IMG/VR virus record: IMGVR_UViG_3300045999_006819
Span: 1 to 32,041 of that record
Source of the DNA: a virus
Strand: one strand, 5' to 3'
DNA length: 32,041 nucleotides
Below the pieces are notes generated by a model that saw only the letters and a program-made list of their open reading frames with translations, had not been told where the DNA came from and searched no databases. This document shows positions 29,954 to 32,041 of the stretch, in pieces. Each line of letters starts with the position of its first letter. Position 1 is the stretch's first letter. The position numbers and the translations under genes were made by a program.

Positions 29954-30270
29954 CGGCCGCTCCCGTACACACTCTCCAGCCAGCTGCTGTACTCCATGCA
30001 GTCGCTGATCAGCTTGTGCCGGCCGTCCGCAATGCCGAGCTGGCGGTCATCGCTGCCGTCGTTGCACTCGTGGCAGGCCGAGAGGTAGGCGCTGACTGCC
30101 TCCGCCGCCGCCTCGAGCTTCGCCGCGCAGGCCAGCGCGGCTTTGCGCCGTGCGGCCTCGGCGCGCGCCTGGGCTTTGCGGTCGCGGTCGCTCGTCCAGT
30201 CGTCGCCGGTCAGGGCGGTCTGAGTCATCACGTGCGCGGGGCGCGTAAAGGGGAGGGTGGGCTCGCTCAT
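29950..30270 (-). CDS. Early-operon protein, unknown function
   Basis: A 106-aa protein with a basic, Ala-rich helix (RKAQARAEAARRKAALACAA) and a C-terminal segment containing ACHECNDGSDDRQLGIADGR. One Cys pair (CHEC) is not enough to claim a zinc site. It overlaps both neighbours by 4 bases. No family is recognised. Confidence 0.6.
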   Translation of the reverse strand: MSEPTLPFTRPAHVMTQTALTGDDWTSDRDRKAQARAEAARRKAALACAAKLEAAAEAVSAYLSACHECNDGSDDRQLGIADGRHKLISDCMEYSSWLESVYGSGR

Positions 30271-30473
30271 GTCTGCGCCTCCTCAAGCCTCTGCGCCCGC
30301 CCATCCCGCCACACGAGCCGCGAGCCCATGCGGCTTGGCAGCTGCATCGCATCCATCGCGCCCGGCCGCAGCACCGGCGCTTTGCGGTCACCGTTGCCCA
30401 TGCTCACGCGGCGGCTCTGCGTGAGCAGCTCACGCTGTCCGGGCGCCAGGGCCTGCATGTCGAAGGCGCTCAT
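30267..30473 (-). CDS. Early-operon small protein
   Basis: A 68-aa basic protein (LAPGQRELLTQSRRVSMGNG, then LPSRMGSRLVWRDGRAQRLE) with 4-base overlaps at both ends. The overlaps are the main support for this gene. No domain is recognised. Confidence 0.55.
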   Translation of the reverse strand: MSAFDMQALAPGQRELLTQSRRVSMGNGDRKAPVLRPGAMDAMQLPSRMGSRLVWRDGRAQRLEEAQT

Positions 30474-31102
30474 GCGGCGCTCCTCTCAGCCGCGTCGTTC
30501 GCGGCCTGCGTGCCCTTGCGGGCCTTCGGCTCGACGCGCCAGATCCGCGCCATCTGCGGGTCCACGCGCATCAGCACGTAGGCCTCGCCGTGGTACTTCT
30601 TGCGAATGGCCGCGGCCTTCTTGATCGCGTCGCAGTAGTGCGCAGGCACCAGGCGGCTGTGGCCGATCTCGGTGAGCGTGGCGAACAGGCTGTCGTACTT
30701 GGTGCGCCCGCGGCGCATCGACTGGTTGCTGCCCGGCACCGGCACGTCGGCCTCGACCGGCGGCAGGCTGTCGATGTCGAGCTCGGGCAGGTGGGCGGCC
30801 GGCATCTTGGTCTCGCGCTTGGCGGCCACCTTCTTGGCAGCGGTCACGGCCTCGGCCTTCCTGGCTTCCATGCGCTCGTGCCACGCCGCCAGGGCAGCGC
30901 CGGGGCCGTAGACGCGCGCCGCGCGGGTCAGCAGGCCGGTGTCGACCGAGGGTTTGAGCAGCGTCTTCACGCTGGCCAGCGAGCAGTCGAACTTCAGCGA
31001 GATGTCGGCCTCGCTCAGCTCCTCCTCGGGCTGCTGGATGAAGTAGCTGCACACGCGCCACGCCACGCTGTGCGGCGCGGGGTTGTAGGTCCGTTCGTTC
31101 AT
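30470..31102 (-). CDS. Winged-helix-like early protein
   Basis: A 210-aa protein. ATG 31102 (MNERTYNP) is chosen. Residues about 12-55 (VAWRVCSYFIQQPEEELSEA, then DISLKFDCSLASVKTLLKPS) look like a winged-helix DNA-binding domain. A basic helical linker follows (RKAEAVTAAKKVAAKRETKM). The C-terminal part has TLTEIGHSRLVPAHYCDAIK and HGEAYVLMRVDPQMARIWRV. It could be a replication or regulatory protein of the early operon. It overlaps the next gene by 4 bases. Confidence 0.68.
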   Translation of the reverse strand: MNERTYNPAPHSVAWRVCSYFIQQPEEELSEADISLKFDCSLASVKTLLKPSVDTGLLTRAARVYGPGAALAAWHERMEARKAEAVTAAKKVAAKRETKMPAAHLPELDIDSLPPVEADVPVPGSNQSMRRGRTKYDSLFATLTEIGHSRLVPAHYCDAIKKAAAIRKKYHGEAYVLMRVDPQMARIWRVEPKARKGTQAANDAAERSAA

Positions 31103-31118
31103 GGGTCGGCTCTCTCGT

Positions 31119-31574
31119 TCACGCGGCCTGCAGCCGGCGCTCACGCGCGGCCCGGGCCATCCGGTTGATCTGTTCCTCGCTCCAGTCGGCGGCCTCGGCG
31201 GCCACGTGCTGGTCGACGGCCTGCGCCAGGGCGTCCATCACCTCGACGTGCTGCTTCGCCCGCTGGTACTCGGGGCCGCTGAAGGCCACGCGGCCCGTGC
31301 GCTCGAAGCGCTCGGCCAGGCGCTCGCACAGGCCGATCTGCTCGCGCATATCGTCCACGCCGGCCTGCAGGCGCTCGGCAATGCGCAGCCAGGTCAGGCC
31401 GCCACCGAACACCTGCCAGAGCACGTCCTCGTCGGCCTCACCCCGGGCGATGACGTCGAGGTTGGTCATGTGGGCCAGTGCCAGGTCGAGCACCTGGGCG
31501 CGGCTGAGCTTCGGCCGCATGCCCGGCGGCGGCAGCGGGCGCACCGGCCGGCGGTGGCAGCGCTTGCGGCTCAT
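31119..31574 (-). CDS. Early-operon helical protein
   Basis: A 151-aa protein. ATG 31574 (MSRKRCHRR) overlaps the HD gene stop by 4 bases, which decides the start. The first 25 residues are basic and proline-rich. The rest is helical (LSRAQVLDLALAHMTNLDVI; LTWLRIAERLQAGVDDMREQ; EVMDALAQAVDQHVAAEAAD). It resembles small phage proteins of unknown function that accompany replication genes. Confidence 0.62.
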   Translation of the reverse strand: MSRKRCHRRPVRPLPPPGMRPKLSRAQVLDLALAHMTNLDVIARGEADEDVLWQVFGGGLTWLRIAERLQAGVDDMREQIGLCERLAERFERTGRVAFSGPEYQRAKQHVEVMDALAQAVDQHVAAEAADWSEEQINRMARAARERRLQAA

Positions 31575-32041
31575 ACCTGGGCCTCCCGCCCACCGGCCAG
31601 CACGGCGCTGGCCAGCTCGGTCCACTTGTCGAGGAACGCCTGCCGCCAGTGCTCCCAGCCCAGGCATGCGCGGCTGCCCAGGCGCACACACTCGGTCGGC
31701 TCAATGCCGGTCAGGGCCAGCCAGAGAGCCTCGCTGCGCGGCAGCACGTCGCGGCGCTCGGTGGCCAGCGCGACCATGTCGGCGTGGTGCACCTCGTGGC
31801 GCCACCCAGCGCTGACGGCCAGCACGCCCAAGGCGCCGCGCACGGCGTGCTGGATGCGCGCCTCGCACTGCTCCCAGGCCGGGCCGAGCACGCGCTTCAT
31901 CGGCGTCGACAAGTCGGAGCAGTAGGCCTCGTGGGCGTCGTGCGTCAGGCCGGCCAGGAGTGCGCCGGGCTGGGTGATGCCCATGTCGCGCTCCATGATC
32001 TCGACGACCAGGAGGCTGTGCTCGGCGACGCTGTACGGGCG
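31571..32041 (-). CDS. HD-domain phosphohydrolase, 5' end outside window
   Basis: At least 156 codons; the frame stays open to the right edge, so the N-terminus is missing. Visible metal-site motifs are SVAEHSLLVVEIMERD (first His), then LTHDAHEAYCSDLSTPMKRV (the HD pair and a following Asp). This is the YfbR-like group of nucleotide phosphohydrolases often carried by phages, some of which cleave deoxynucleotides such as dATP. Substrate cannot be told here, and no modified-base genes lie in the window. It overlaps the next gene by ATGA. Confidence 0.85.
   Translation of the reverse strand, partial: RPYSVAEHSLLVVEIMERDMGITQPGALLAGLTHDAHEAYCSDLSTPMKRVLGPAWEQCEARIQHAVRGALGVLAVSAGWRHEVHHADMVALATERRDVLPRSEALWLALTGIEPTECVRLGSRACLGWEHWRQAFLDKWTELASAVLAGGREAQV

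Overview
The window reads as most of a temperate, lambda-like siphophage genome, probably of a GC-rich betaproteobacterium of the Burkholderiales. That host is inferred from the roughly 65-70% GC, the serine-tRNA attachment core and the general look of the proteins; no host gene is visible. The attachment core sits between the lysis genes and the integrase with phage genes on both sides. This is the arrangement of an attP in a circular or unintegrated genome, or of a junction between tandem prophages, rather than of an attL or attR.

Layout. 1-22453 (+ strand) is the late operon: small and large terminase, a Mor-like regulator, gpW-like joiner, portal, a fused prohead protease/capsid, head completion, tail terminator, tail tube, G and G-T chaperones joined by a -1 frameshift, tape measure, tail tip, a variable virion protein, holin candidates, a GH19-type endolysin, tail fibre, and an Rz/Rz1 spanin pair. 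22578-22656 carries the 3' part of a tRNA-Ser(CGA) plus a terminator hairpin (attP). 22670-24880 (- strand) is the recombination module: an HNH-like protein sharing the integrase's N-terminal DNA-binding domain, the tyrosine integrase, an excisionase-like HTH protein and a second HTH protein. 27945-32041 (- strand) is a tightly overlapping early operon with a truncated C5 methyltransferase, a DEDDh exonuclease, a winged-helix-like protein and, at the edge, an HD phosphohydrolase.

The most striking part is 24897-27887. Six integron-type attC sites and one terminal simple site cut this stretch into six cassettes holding nine small genes. The attC sites have complementary outer boxes, inner arms, and unpaired bases in the left arm on the + strand. 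In each cassette the left GTTRRRY box is complementary to the R'' box of the attC at its right end (five of six exactly), even where the two boxes of a single attC disagree. This is the pattern expected of cassettes that once existed as circles. No integron integrase is visible, so the array looks like a cluster of attC sites lacking an integrase, carried by a phage between its int/xis module and its early operon.

Two features stand out. First, attC polarity is +, so canonical cassette genes should be on +, yet all nine genes are on -, in line with the phage early operon. Second, one cassette gene (25814-26098) closely resembles Acb2/Tad1-type cyclic-nucleotide sponges that block CBASS and Thoeris immunity. 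A reasonable hypothesis is that this phage uses integron recombination as an exchange platform for counter-defence and other accessory genes, keeping those that can be read from its own early transcript.
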